22,726 bases of DNA. It comes from Acidobacteriota bacterium. Lineage in GTDB: Bacteria; Acidobacteriota; Terriglobia; Terriglobales; Acidobacteriaceae. The stretch covers positions 1 through 22,726 of the forward strand of contig JAJZFR010000027.1 in the NCBI GenBank assembly GCA_021805265.1, given 5' to 3'. Positions 15,844 through 22,726 of the stretch are shown here, piece by piece. The first letter of the stretch is position 1; each line of letters begins with the position of its first letter. The notes beneath the pieces are model-generated. The model saw nothing but the letters and a program-made list of their open reading frames with translations, searched no databases and had not been told where the DNA came from. A program made the position numbers and the translations under genes.

Positions 15844-16584
15844 TTGAGTTTCGACCTTTCGACAATCCTCATCATTCTCGTCGTTGTTGTTCCGGGACTC
15901 TTCGCGCAGCGAACACGAAGCCAGATCACTCCTCGATCATTTGCCCCGCAGGGAGCCAGTGCGGAGTTAGCCGAGCTTGTCGCTCTTGGCATTGCGACGC
16001 ACGCCATCCTTGTCTCTCTGGCTTCCTTGCTTGCTGTCGTCATCGGTATGCGTTTCCATGGCAGTGCAGACTTCTATTTTGCTCTCCTGGATCGCCTGAT
16101 CGCTGAGCACGAGTGGCGGCAGCACCTGACTGAAGCCGGGTTTGCATTGTTCGCCTACATTTTTCTGGCTTATTTTGTCAGTTACTGGCTTGGATTCCTG
16201 TACGGAATACTCGGATCAAGCCGTTACATAAGGACAAACCTTTTTTCGCGCGTCGGCTGGCTGCTGCGCCTGTTTGGAATATCGGATATCCTCGGCGAGA
16301 GCCCGATCATCTATGAGTTGCTCAATCCGGAGATCATCAAAGGAACGCCTAACTCCGTCTTTGTCGAAATCGAATTACGCGACGAGCAAGGCTTCTACTC
16401 CGGTCAGGTCAGCCAGTACGCCATCGTGAAAGACGAAGAACCGCACAAGCCGATTGTCCTCATCGATGTCTGGTTCAAGCTGACCCGTGAGGAGACATAC
16501 AAAGAAATCACTGAAACCGGCGTCAGTCTCATGCTGGACCTTGCGGATGCTTTGACGGTTTCCGTCCGCCAAATCGAAGCCTGA
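15844..16584 (+). CDS. DUF6338-like membrane protein (246 aa)
   Basis: A TTG start is chosen because GGGGGTGGATC stands directly before it, mirroring the upstream gene. Three membrane helices are visible at about residues 6-21 (ending VVVPGLFAQ), 43-69 and 98-124. A roughly 120-residue soluble C-terminal part follows, with IYELLNP, VFVEIELRDEQGFYSGQVSQY and VLIDVWFKL. The N-terminal Pro-Gly helix and the C-terminal beta-rich module resemble DUF6338 family proteins, which have no known function. This match is from memory and moderate. A 60-nt block I counted inside the gene (16201-16260) is 50% GC, well below the flanking ispF and gltX, suggesting a different history. Confidence 0.78.
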   Translation: MSFDLSTILIILVVVVPGLFAQRTRSQITPRSFAPQGASAELAELVALGIATHAILVSLASLLAVVIGMRFHGSADFYFALLDRLIAEHEWRQHLTEAGFALFAYIFLAYFVSYWLGFLYGILGSSRYIRTNLFSRVGWLLRLFGISDILGESPIIYELLNPEIIKGTPNSVFVEIELRDEQGFYSGQVSQYAIVKDEEPHKPIVLIDVWFKLTREETYKEITETGVSLMLDLADALTVSVRQIEA

Positions 16585-16717
16585 ATCGGTGCTCTCAGGC
16601 TGCCAAATCTTCCTCGATGCTTCGGAACCCAGTCTGTTCTCGCCGCAATTCCCCATTGCGCCGCGTCCGCTTTTGTCGTACCGTTGCACCATCCCGCTCA
16701 CCGAGGTGCAAGCGCCC

Positions 16718-17014
16718 ATGTATCCGTCGGACCCCGCCACAGCTCACGCTCTCCACGCCTTTTTCGCCGTGCTGCCGTTCATCATTCTCATCGGCGTCAC
16801 GATCGTTCTGGTGCCCACCTGGCTCATCTGCAAAAAAGCAGGTTTCAGCCCCTGGCTTGCGCTGCTCATGCTCGTGCCGCTCGGCAACCTCATCCTGCTT
16901 TACATCCTGGCCTTCGCCGACTGGCGCGTCGTCCCCATCGACCAGCTTGGATACCCGCCGTATCCGCCTCCGTATCCCCCGCAATATCCGCCTCAATATC
17001 CGCCCCAGACATAA
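16718..17014 (+). CDS. Small membrane protein with Tyr-Pro-Pro-rich tail (98 aa)
   Basis: The ATG at 16718 follows GAGGTG at good spacing; the open frame upstream to 16589 has no such site. Two helices are visible (residues about 14-37 and 44-65) with the short basic turn CKKAGFSPW between them, followed by FADWRV. The last 22 residues are a run of YPP/YPPQ units. The two-helix hairpin with KKAGxxPW-A-LMLVPLGNLILLYILAFADW is a pattern of small inner-membrane proteins in many bacteria. No function is known. The tail could be a protein interaction surface. It lies 100 bp upstream of gltX on the same strand. Confidence 0.75.
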   Translation: MYPSDPATAHALHAFFAVLPFIILIGVTIVLVPTWLICKKAGFSPWLALLMLVPLGNLILLYILAFADWRVVPIDQLGYPPYPPPYPPQYPPQYPPQT

Positions 17015-17113
17015 TCCGTCTCGTGCCATCCCCAACTCGCTCCAACCGCTGCGAATGCTAGCATGAAGAAGGCTCCCGCGCGCGGGCTGCGTCCGGAAAG
17101 CGATCATTCCTTC

Positions 17114-18592
17114 ATGTCTCAAATCACAGATTCTTCTGCGCCTGTTCGTGTCCGCATCGCGCCTTCGCCCACCGGCGACCCGCACGTCGGCACCGCCTAC
17201 ATCGGCCTCATCAACTACCTTTACGCCCGCCAGCGCAACGGCCAGTTTGTTCTCCGCATCGAGGACACCGACCGCACCCGCTTCGTTTCCACCAGCGAGC
17301 AGATGATCTTCGACTCCCTGCGCTGGCTCGGCCTCAATTGGCACGAGGGTCCGGACGTCGGTGGCCCATACGGCCCTTATCGCCAGTCCGAGCGCACCGA
17401 AATCTATCGCGCCCACGCCGACCAGCTTCTCGCCTCCGGCCACGCCTACCGCTGCTTCTGCACCGCCGACAAGCTCGAAGCCGATCGTCGCCAGCAGATC
17501 GCCGCCAAGCTGCCGCCGCGTTATCCCGGCACCTGCCGCGCGCTCACTCCGGAGCAGATCGCCGCTCATCTCGCCGCCGGAACTCCCTCCGTTGTCCGCA
17601 TGCGCGTCCCGCTCGAAGGCTCCACCACCTTCACCGACGAGCTGCGCGGAGCCATCACCTTTGACCACCACAACGTGGACGATCAGGTCCTGCTGAAATC
17701 CGACGGCTACCCCACCTATCATCTGGCCAACGTCGTCGATGACCACCTCATGCAGATCACCGACGTCATCCGCGCCGAGGAGTGGATATCTTCCACGCCC
17801 AAGCACGTCCTGCTCTACCAGTCCTTCGGCTGGCCGCTTCCGCGCTTCTGGCACATGCCTCTCCTGCGCAATCAGGACAAATCCAAAATCTCCAAGCGCA
17901 AGAATCCCGTCTCGCTCATCTACTACCGCGAAGCCGGCTACCTTCCCCAGGCCGTCCTCAACTTCCTCGGCCTCCTCGGCGGCGGAATGCCCGCCGACTT
18001 CAACAACGGCACGGAAAAATTCACACTCGACGAGATGGCCGCGAACTTCCGCCATGAAAACATCCGCACCGGCGGTCCCGTCTTCGACCTCACCAAACTC
18101 AAGTGGCTCAACGGCGAATACATCCGTGCGCTCGCGCCCGACGACTTCTACGCCGCGCTCCGCTCCAACATCCTCGCCGACAGCTACCTCCGCCCCATCG
18201 CCGCGCTCATCCAGACGCGCATCGAGCTGCTCAGCCAGTTCGGCGACCTCACCGGCTTCCTGCTCAACGACAACACCCACCCGCCGGAGTCCGTCTACCT
18301 GCCCAAAAATCGGAGCAGGGAAGAGACGCTTGCCTTTGTCGCCGATCAGCTTGCCGCGTTGGAGGCCGCAGACTGGCAGCACGAAGCCATCGAGTCCGCG
18401 CTCAAGCTGCTCAGCAGCGAAAAACAGTGGTCTGTCAAGGAAAACTTCATGCTCCTGCGCGCCATCCTCACCGGCAGCACGATGAGTCCGCCGCTGGTCG
18501 AGAGCATGATCCTCTTCGGCAAGGCTCGCTCCATCGACCGCCTGCGCCGCTTCCTTGAAGCCGAGAAAAAGCGTCCCGCGCAGAAAGCATAA
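17114..18592 (+). CDS. gltX: Glutamate--tRNA ligase GltX (492 aa)
   Basis: This class I aminoacyl-tRNA synthetase charges tRNA(Glu). It shows the HIGH-type signature PSPTGDPHVG at residues 17-26 and the KMSKS-type loop KISKR at 258-262. CFC at 115-117 and Cys141 sit where E. coli GltX binds zinc. I prefer the start at 17114, giving MSQITDSSAPVRVRIAPSPTG, over the in-frame ATG at 17063, which would add 17 unusual residues; neither has a perfect ribosome binding site. Length is normal. A structured repeat begins two bases after the stop codon. Confidence 0.96.
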   Translation: MSQITDSSAPVRVRIAPSPTGDPHVGTAYIGLINYLYARQRNGQFVLRIEDTDRTRFVSTSEQMIFDSLRWLGLNWHEGPDVGGPYGPYRQSERTEIYRAHADQLLASGHAYRCFCTADKLEADRRQQIAAKLPPRYPGTCRALTPEQIAAHLAAGTPSVVRMRVPLEGSTTFTDELRGAITFDHHNVDDQVLLKSDGYPTYHLANVVDDHLMQITDVIRAEEWISSTPKHVLLYQSFGWPLPRFWHMPLLRNQDKSKISKRKNPVSLIYYREAGYLPQAVLNFLGLLGGGMPADFNNGTEKFTLDEMAANFRHENIRTGGPVFDLTKLKWLNGEYIRALAPDDFYAALRSNILADSYLRPIAALIQTRIELLSQFGDLTGFLLNDNTHPPESVYLPKNRSREETLAFVADQLAALEAADWQHEAIESALKLLSSEKQWSVKENFMLLRAILTGSTMSPPLVESMILFGKARSIDRLRRFLEAEKKRPAQKA

Positions 18593-18593
18593 A

Positions 18594-18702
18594 GCATTTT
18601 CCGGAAAAGGTGTAAACCAAAACCATTCTGCGGATTGGATTTTTCCTCAAGAAAAATCCACCCTCACGAACTTCGGAAAGTTGATAGTATTCCGGAAAAT
18701 GC
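18594..18702. repeat. Palindrome-capped intergenic element D (109 bp, unrelated sequence to A-C)
   Basis: The ends GCATTTTCCGGAA (18594-18606) and TTCCGGAAAATGC (18690-18702) are a perfect 13-bp inverted repeat. In the centre GGATTTTTC-CTCAA-GAAAAATCC (18637-18659) is a perfect 9-bp hairpin. Size and build match elements A-C but the sequence does not. It is AT-rich compared with its surroundings and fills the space between the convergent gltX and acetyltransferase genes, so it may also end transcription from both sides. Confidence 0.8.
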
Positions 18703-18754
18703 CTTAGCCCAAGGCAATCCGCAGACGCGCCGTTCACTCATCGCAGTGGACGTC

Positions 18755-19171
18755 TCACCGCGTCCGCCGCACCATCCACGCGCTGGCCACCGGCTGCATG
18801 CCGATCTTCCCGTAGTAGCCTTCGGCAGCCGGCGCCGCCGTCAGGATCAGCGTCGTCTCCGCCACCCCTGCCAGCCGATGCGTCTCCGCCACCAGCATCC
18901 TGCCAATGCCCCGGTGCTGATACGCCACATCCACGGCCAGGTCCGAGAGATAACAGCAATACGCATAATCCGTCACGGCCCGCGAAACGCCCACCAGTCT
19001 CGCTCCATCCCGCGCTGTCACAATCAGGTCCGCCTCGCGCAACATCCGCTCCAGCCGCTCCGGCTCGTCCACCGGCCGCCGCTGGCCCAGTGTCGAGGCC
19101 ACCAGCACCGCGCGAAACTCCTCCATCGTCAGCTTCGGCTCACAGGCAATCCGAATCGCGCTCTCGTCCAT
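18755..19171 (-). CDS. GNAT-family N-acetyltransferase (138 aa)
   Basis: The protein transfers an acetyl group from acetyl-CoA to an unknown amine. The acetyl-CoA-binding motif A is LAVDVAYQHRGIGRMLVAETH, with the QxxGxG pyrophosphate loop QHRGIG, and GYYGKIGM is the typical C-terminal YxKxGF-like element. Length is normal for a single-domain GNAT. It starts three bases after the stop of the amidohydrolase-like gene, so the two are almost certainly co-transcribed and translationally coupled. Confidence 0.9.
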   Translation of the reverse strand: MDESAIRIACEPKLTMEEFRAVLVASTLGQRRPVDEPERLERMLREADLIVTARDGARLVGVSRAVTDYAYCCYLSDLAVDVAYQHRGIGRMLVAETHRLAGVAETTLILTAAPAAEGYYGKIGMQPVASAWMVRRTR

Positions 19172-19174
19172 CCC

Positions 19175-20719
19175 TCACCGTCCCATTCGCAGCAGAGCAT
19201 CCCGCTCCATCACCATGCCGTTCACCACCAGCGTCCGAAACTGCCGCAGGTTCCACACGCTCGTCGTCGGGTCCGCATCCAGCACCAGAATATCCGCGCG
19301 TCGTCCCGGTTCAATCGCTCCCAGTTCCGTCCAGTGCATCTGCTCGGCATAGTTGCTCGTCGCCGCCGCCAGCGCCTCGCGCGGAGACAATCCAAGCCGC
19401 GTCAGCATCTCCAGCTCCACCTGGACCGAGATGCCCGGCAACGCGCCCATCTCTGCCGCACCGCTGCCTGCCAGATAGTGCGGATAGGCTTCAAAGATCG
19501 CCTGGTTGATCGCCCACAGCCGCTCGGCCTGCTGGTTGGCGCGCTTGCCCAGTCCGGCTTCCAGCCATCGCTGCGTCATCTGCGGCAGCTTCCGTTCCCA
19601 GTTTGGCAGAGGATAGATCATCTCGCCCGTCGTGCGGTCCGTCACTCCGTCCGCCAGGTGAGGATTCAGCAGCCGCGCCGCCGGCTCCGCCCACAGATTC
19701 CGATGGTCCGGCAGCCGCAGAAAATACTCGCTCAGGGTCGGCATCAGTGCCGTTCTGTGCGCCGCCAGGAAGCGCGCATATACGTGCAAGTGTTCATCCA
19801 TCGGCGGCAGGTGCTCGGCATATCCATACGCGGTTCGCGAGGCCGCATCGTAGGCGTCGTCGGCCAGCGGTCGTTGCAGCTCATCCGGCACCACGCCAAT
19901 CTCATATCGACCCATGTGCAACAGTGCGTCCACGCCGCCACTCACGCCCAGCCGCACCGGCGTCGCCGCAAAGACGCCATAGGTCGCCAGTCCCAGCCCG
20001 CGCGCGTGCTCCAGAATCCACTGGCTGTTGGCGGCTGAAACCGCCGGCCCGATCAGCACCGCGCGCACGCCCATCTGCTGCAGCGCCGTCAGCTCCAGTG
20101 CCGTCTGCGCCGGTGTCAGCTCCGCCGGATGCACCCCCGTCACCGCCAGAGTCTGCCTCCACCCCGGCAGCGCGCGCAACGGGCTGTCGTTGTCCGTTGT
20201 TCCCACCGTCGCAATCCGGTAAACCTGCGGCCCCGGTGCCGGATGCAGATCCGGTGGCCCGTCGTTGCCGCCCGTCCGCGCCACCACCGTGGTCACGCCC
20301 ATATAAAGATTGGCCTGCGCCTCGCCCTGGCTGCTCATCGCGGCGTAGCCATCCACCAGGCCAGGAACCAGATACTTCCCCGTGCAGTCGATCACCGTCG
20401 CGCCCTTGGGAATCGTCAGCGCCGCGCGCGGTCCCACCGCCGTAATCCGTCCCTCGCGGATAAAAACGACCGCATCCTGCAGATCGTTGGCCGAGTGGCC
20501 CCAGTTGCTCACATCGATGATCGTTCCACCGGACAAAACCAGGAGTGGTGCCGATTGCGCCTGCGCGCCTCGGGCAGCCATTGCAACAGGCGCGGATAGG
20601 ATCGCCAGCAGCCAGACCGCCGCCATCAGCCACGCAGTCGGATCGTGCGCCATCCAGCGCCATCCAGCGCCAGAACGGCCGCTTCTGTCCTTCTGCGTTC
20701 GGAACAGCGGATGATTCAC
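19175..20719 (-). CDS. Exported amidohydrolase-like protein with degenerate metal site (about 514 aa)
   Basis: The fold signatures are those of the amidohydrolase superfamily: N-terminal LVLSGGTIIDVS and GRITAVGP, then CTGKYLVPGLVD, and C-terminal LSPREALAAATSNYAEQ, GAIEPGRRADILVLDADP. However the DxHxH metal motif reads DGYAA (Asp123, Tyr125, Ala127), and the late GTD motif reads GSG, so the two first His ligands and the last Asp are absent. It is probably not a normal metal-dependent hydrolase. A hydrophobic segment (AWLMAAVWLLAILSAPVAMA) near the N-terminus indicates export. I choose a GTG at 20719 whose GTGA overlaps the dxs stop. An ATG at 20653 right before the signal segment is an alternative. 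Confidence 0.82.
   Translation of the reverse strand: MNHPLFRTQKDRSGRSGAGWRWMAHDPTAWLMAAVWLLAILSAPVAMAARGAQAQSAPLLVLSGGTIIDVSNWGHSANDLQDAVVFIREGRITAVGPRAALTIPKGATVIDCTGKYLVPGLVDGYAAMSSQGEAQANLYMGVTTVVARTGGNDGPPDLHPAPGPQVYRIATVGTTDNDSPLRALPGWRQTLAVTGVHPAELTPAQTALELTALQQMGVRAVLIGPAVSAANSQWILEHARGLGLATYGVFAATPVRLGVSGGVDALLHMGRYEIGVVPDELQRPLADDAYDAASRTAYGYAEHLPPMDEHLHVYARFLAAHRTALMPTLSEYFLRLPDHRNLWAEPAARLLNPHLADGVTDRTTGEMIYPLPNWERKLPQMTQRWLEAGLGKRANQQAERLWAINQAIFEAYPHYLAGSGAAEMGALPGISVQVELEMLTRLGLSPREALAAATSNYAEQMHWTELGAIEPGRRADILVLDADPTTSVWNLRQFRTLVVNGMVMERDALLRMGR
20647..20672. repeat. 10-bp tandem repeat in the 5' part of the amidohydrolase-like gene
   Basis: GCGCCATCCA occurs twice followed by GCGCCA. 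The unit is not a multiple of three, so slippage here would shift the frame between the two candidate start codons. Confidence 0.5.
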
Positions 20720-22665
20720 CCTGCAATCCTGTGCCGGGCATGCTCGGGCCACGCTTCGCTTCCGCGCTTTGACAGCTTCGACGCCAACAGTGGCCTCACG
20801 CGTTCCAGCGTTCCTTCCACGGTCAGCCCATATTTCTGGCGCAGTGAGTCCACCTTGCCGTGTTCGATGAACTGATCCGGCCAGCCCACACGCACCACCG
20901 GTACGCTCAGCTTCAACCCATCCTGTTCCAACTCGTCCAGAGCCTCCAGCACCGCCGCGCCAAAGCCGCCCATCAACACGTGATCTTCCATCGTCACCAG
21001 GATCGCTTCCTGCTCGGCATACGTCCGCAGTGTTTCCTTGTCCAGCGGCTTCACAAACCGCGCGTTTACCACCGCCGTCGCATATCCCTCGGCTTCCAGT
21101 TGCGTCGCCACTTCCTCGGCCATCGGTACCATCGGACCCAGCGCAAAAATGGCCACATCCGTCCGGTGTGGGTCGCCTGCGCAGATCACCTCAGATTTGC
21201 CGACCGTCAAAGCTTCCGGCTTTGCCTTGCGAGCCACGCCTGTCACCACGCCGCGCGGATACCGAATCGCGCTTGGCCCATCCAGCGTCAAGGCCGTCTT
21301 CATCATGTCCGCAAGCTCGTTTTCATCCTTCGGAGCCATCACCACCATCTCCGGAATGCCCCGCAGATACGCAATATCGAACAGTCCGTGATGCGTCGGT
21401 CCATCATCGCCCGACAACCCGGCCCGATCCATGCAGAAGACCACCGGCAGCTTCTGCAGACACACATCATGCACAATCGGGTCAAACGCCCGCTGCAGAA
21501 ACGTCGAGTAGATCGCGCACACCGGCTTCATCCCCTGTGTCGCCAGCCCCGCGGCAAAGATCACCGCATGCTCCTCGGCGATTCCCACGTCAAAGTACCG
21601 CGTCGGGTGGTGCGGACGAAACAGGTCCAGCGCCGTCCCGTTCGGCATCGCCGCCGTAATCGCCACCACGCGCTTGTCTTCGTTCGCCAGCTCCACCAGC
21701 GTCTGCGCAAAGACCTCCGAATACGTCATCAGCCCTGCCGGCTTCGTCTCGCCCGTCTCCGGGTCGTACGGTCCCAGCCCGTGAAACTTCTTCTGCTTGT
21801 CCAGCGCCGGCTGATATCCCTTGCCCTTCTGCGTCAGCACGTGCAGCAGCACCGGCTTGTCCTCGCGCTTCAGAAACTCCAGCGTCTCAATCAGCAGCGG
21901 TATATTATGCCCATCGATCGGCCCATAGTAGGTCAGCCCAAACTCCTCAAAGATCATCGAAGGCCACAGCAATCCCTTCGCTGCTTCCTCGGCCTTGCGC
22001 GCCACATTGCGCACCGTCTTGCCGCCCAGCCGTTGCAGCAGTTTCGCCGCCGAGTCGTGCAGGTGCTTGTAGTGCTCGTTGGTCACAATCCGGTGAAAAT
22101 AGTTCGCAATCGCGCCCACATTCCGGTCAATCGACCACTCGTTGTCGTTCAGGATCACGATCATCCGCCGCGTCTGCGCGGCAATGTTGTTCAGAGCCTC
22201 ATAGGAAATGCCGTTGGTGAACGCCGCATCTCCGGCTACCGCGATCACGTGGTTCTGTCCGCCTTGCAGGTCGCGCGCCACGGCCATTCCCAGCGCAGCG
22301 GAGAGTGCCGTTCCCGCATGGCCCGCGCCAAAGGCATCGTGCGCGCTCTCCGTCCGCAGCATGAATCCATTCAGTCCGCCCTCCTGCCGGATCGTCGGAA
22401 ACTGTTCCCGTCGCCCCGTCAGCAGCTTGTGAACATACGCCTGATGGCTCACATCCATCGTGATCTTGTCGGTCGGCGTCTCAAACACCCGATGCAACGC
22501 GATCGTCAGCTCCACCACGCCCAGATTCGGTCCAAGATGGCCGCCCGTCCGCGACAGGTTCTGAATCAGGTACGCGCGAATCTCCGCCGCCAGAGTCTCA
22601 AGCTCGGCCATCTTCAGCCGCTTCAGATCCTCGGACGAGTTGATTGTTTCCAGGGTGCTTGCCAT
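20716..22665 (-). CDS. dxs: 1-deoxy-D-xylulose-5-phosphate synthase Dxs (649 aa)
   Basis: Dxs condenses pyruvate and glyceraldehyde 3-phosphate using thiamine diphosphate, the first and often limiting step of the MEP pathway. Visible motifs are GGHLGPNLGVVELT (41-54), SHQAYVHKLLTGR (73-85), the thiamine motif GDAAFTNGISYEALNN (145-160), YYGPIDGHN, and DRAGLSGDDGPTHHG in the pyrimidine domain. The thiamine motif has GDA where most family members read GDG. The C-terminal transketolase domain ends with VGWPDQFIEHG. Length is normal to slightly long. The stop overlaps the GTG of the amidohydrolase-like gene. The products of ispD and ispF, also in this window, act later in the same pathway. Confidence 0.95.
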   Translation of the reverse strand: MASTLETINSSEDLKRLKMAELETLAAEIRAYLIQNLSRTGGHLGPNLGVVELTIALHRVFETPTDKITMDVSHQAYVHKLLTGRREQFPTIRQEGGLNGFMLRTESAHDAFGAGHAGTALSAALGMAVARDLQGGQNHVIAVAGDAAFTNGISYEALNNIAAQTRRMIVILNDNEWSIDRNVGAIANYFHRIVTNEHYKHLHDSAAKLLQRLGGKTVRNVARKAEEAAKGLLWPSMIFEEFGLTYYGPIDGHNIPLLIETLEFLKREDKPVLLHVLTQKGKGYQPALDKQKKFHGLGPYDPETGETKPAGLMTYSEVFAQTLVELANEDKRVVAITAAMPNGTALDLFRPHHPTRYFDVGIAEEHAVIFAAGLATQGMKPVCAIYSTFLQRAFDPIVHDVCLQKLPVVFCMDRAGLSGDDGPTHHGLFDIAYLRGIPEMVVMAPKDENELADMMKTALTLDGPSAIRYPRGVVTGVARKAKPEALTVGKSEVICAGDPHRTDVAIFALGPMVPMAEEVATQLEAEGYATAVVNARFVKPLDKETLRTYAEQEAILVTMEDHVLMGGFGAAVLEALDELEQDGLKLSVPVVRVGWPDQFIEHGKVDSLRQKYGLTVEGTLERVRPLLASKLSKRGSEAWPEHARHRIAG

Positions 22666-22671
22666 GCTTGC

Positions 22672-22726
22672 TTATCCCACTTCTTTGCTTTCGGACTGCT
22701 TCGCGCGATCAAATTCTCTGCCAACC
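22672..22726 (-). CDS. C-terminal end of an upstream gene in the dxs operon (partial)
   Basis: The minus strand is open from the window edge to a TAA at 22672-22674, ending REFDRAKQSESKEVG. It stops six bases before the dxs start codon, the close spacing of an operon. Eighteen codons are too few to name a family. Confidence 0.4.
   Translation of the reverse strand, partial: VGREFDRAKQSESKEVG

Noticed and set aside
16595..18382. 595-codon open frame on the minus strand opposite gltX
   Set aside because: It is the complement of the gltX coding frame, Gly/Val/Glu-rich without recognisable domains, and crosses several gene boundaries.

Overview
The window looks like chromosomal DNA of a GC-rich member of the Acidobacteriota, probably class Terriglobia (Acidobacterium/Terriglobus/Granulicella-like). 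This is an inference from protein character, from the dense tail-to-tail layout and from the kelch-type and Tat-exported proteins. No rRNA or other marker is present to prove it. I saw no tRNA, rRNA or CRISPR array.

Layout. Positions 1-458 are the right end of an IS5-family insertion sequence that has cut off the 3' part of a kelch-repeat lipoprotein gene (458-1021, minus). A tiny signal-peptide ORF (1097-1207) lies upstream of that gene. A 600-bp gene-poor stretch follows, then a small membrane protein (1812-2237). From 7591 down to 2384, on the minus strand, runs a complete operon for a periplasmic molybdenum aldehyde oxidoreductase of the PaoABC type: a Tat-exported 2Fe-2S subunit, an FAD subunit with a 4Fe-4S cysteine set, a molybdopterin subunit, and an XdhC/PaoD-type maturation chaperone. 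Next come lptE (minus), a half-size EamA transporter (plus), a strong bidirectional terminator, ftsH and tilS (minus, the familiar tilS-ftsH pair), and a Tat-exported aldo/keto reductase (minus).

The right half holds three genes of the methylerythritol phosphate (MEP) isoprenoid pathway. ispD and ispF are on the plus strand. dxs is on the minus strand and heads an apparent operon with an amidohydrolase-like protein that has lost metal-binding residues and with a GNAT acetyltransferase. Between ispF and gltX sits a lower-GC two-gene cassette (a 64-residue orphan plus a DUF6338-like membrane protein) with its own palindrome and promoter-like sequence, then a small membrane protein with a Tyr-Pro-Pro tail.

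The most unusual content is non-coding. Three roughly 110-bp intergenic elements (1409-1519, 2251-2360, 12552-12663) are capped by the same inverted repeat, and two of them share a conserved internal hairpin. A fourth element of the same size and architecture but unrelated sequence (18594-18702) lies between convergent genes. These look like REP/BIME- or MITE-like structured repeats. Several genes also have a -10-like box only 6-9 nt before the start codon, suggesting leaderless transcripts.
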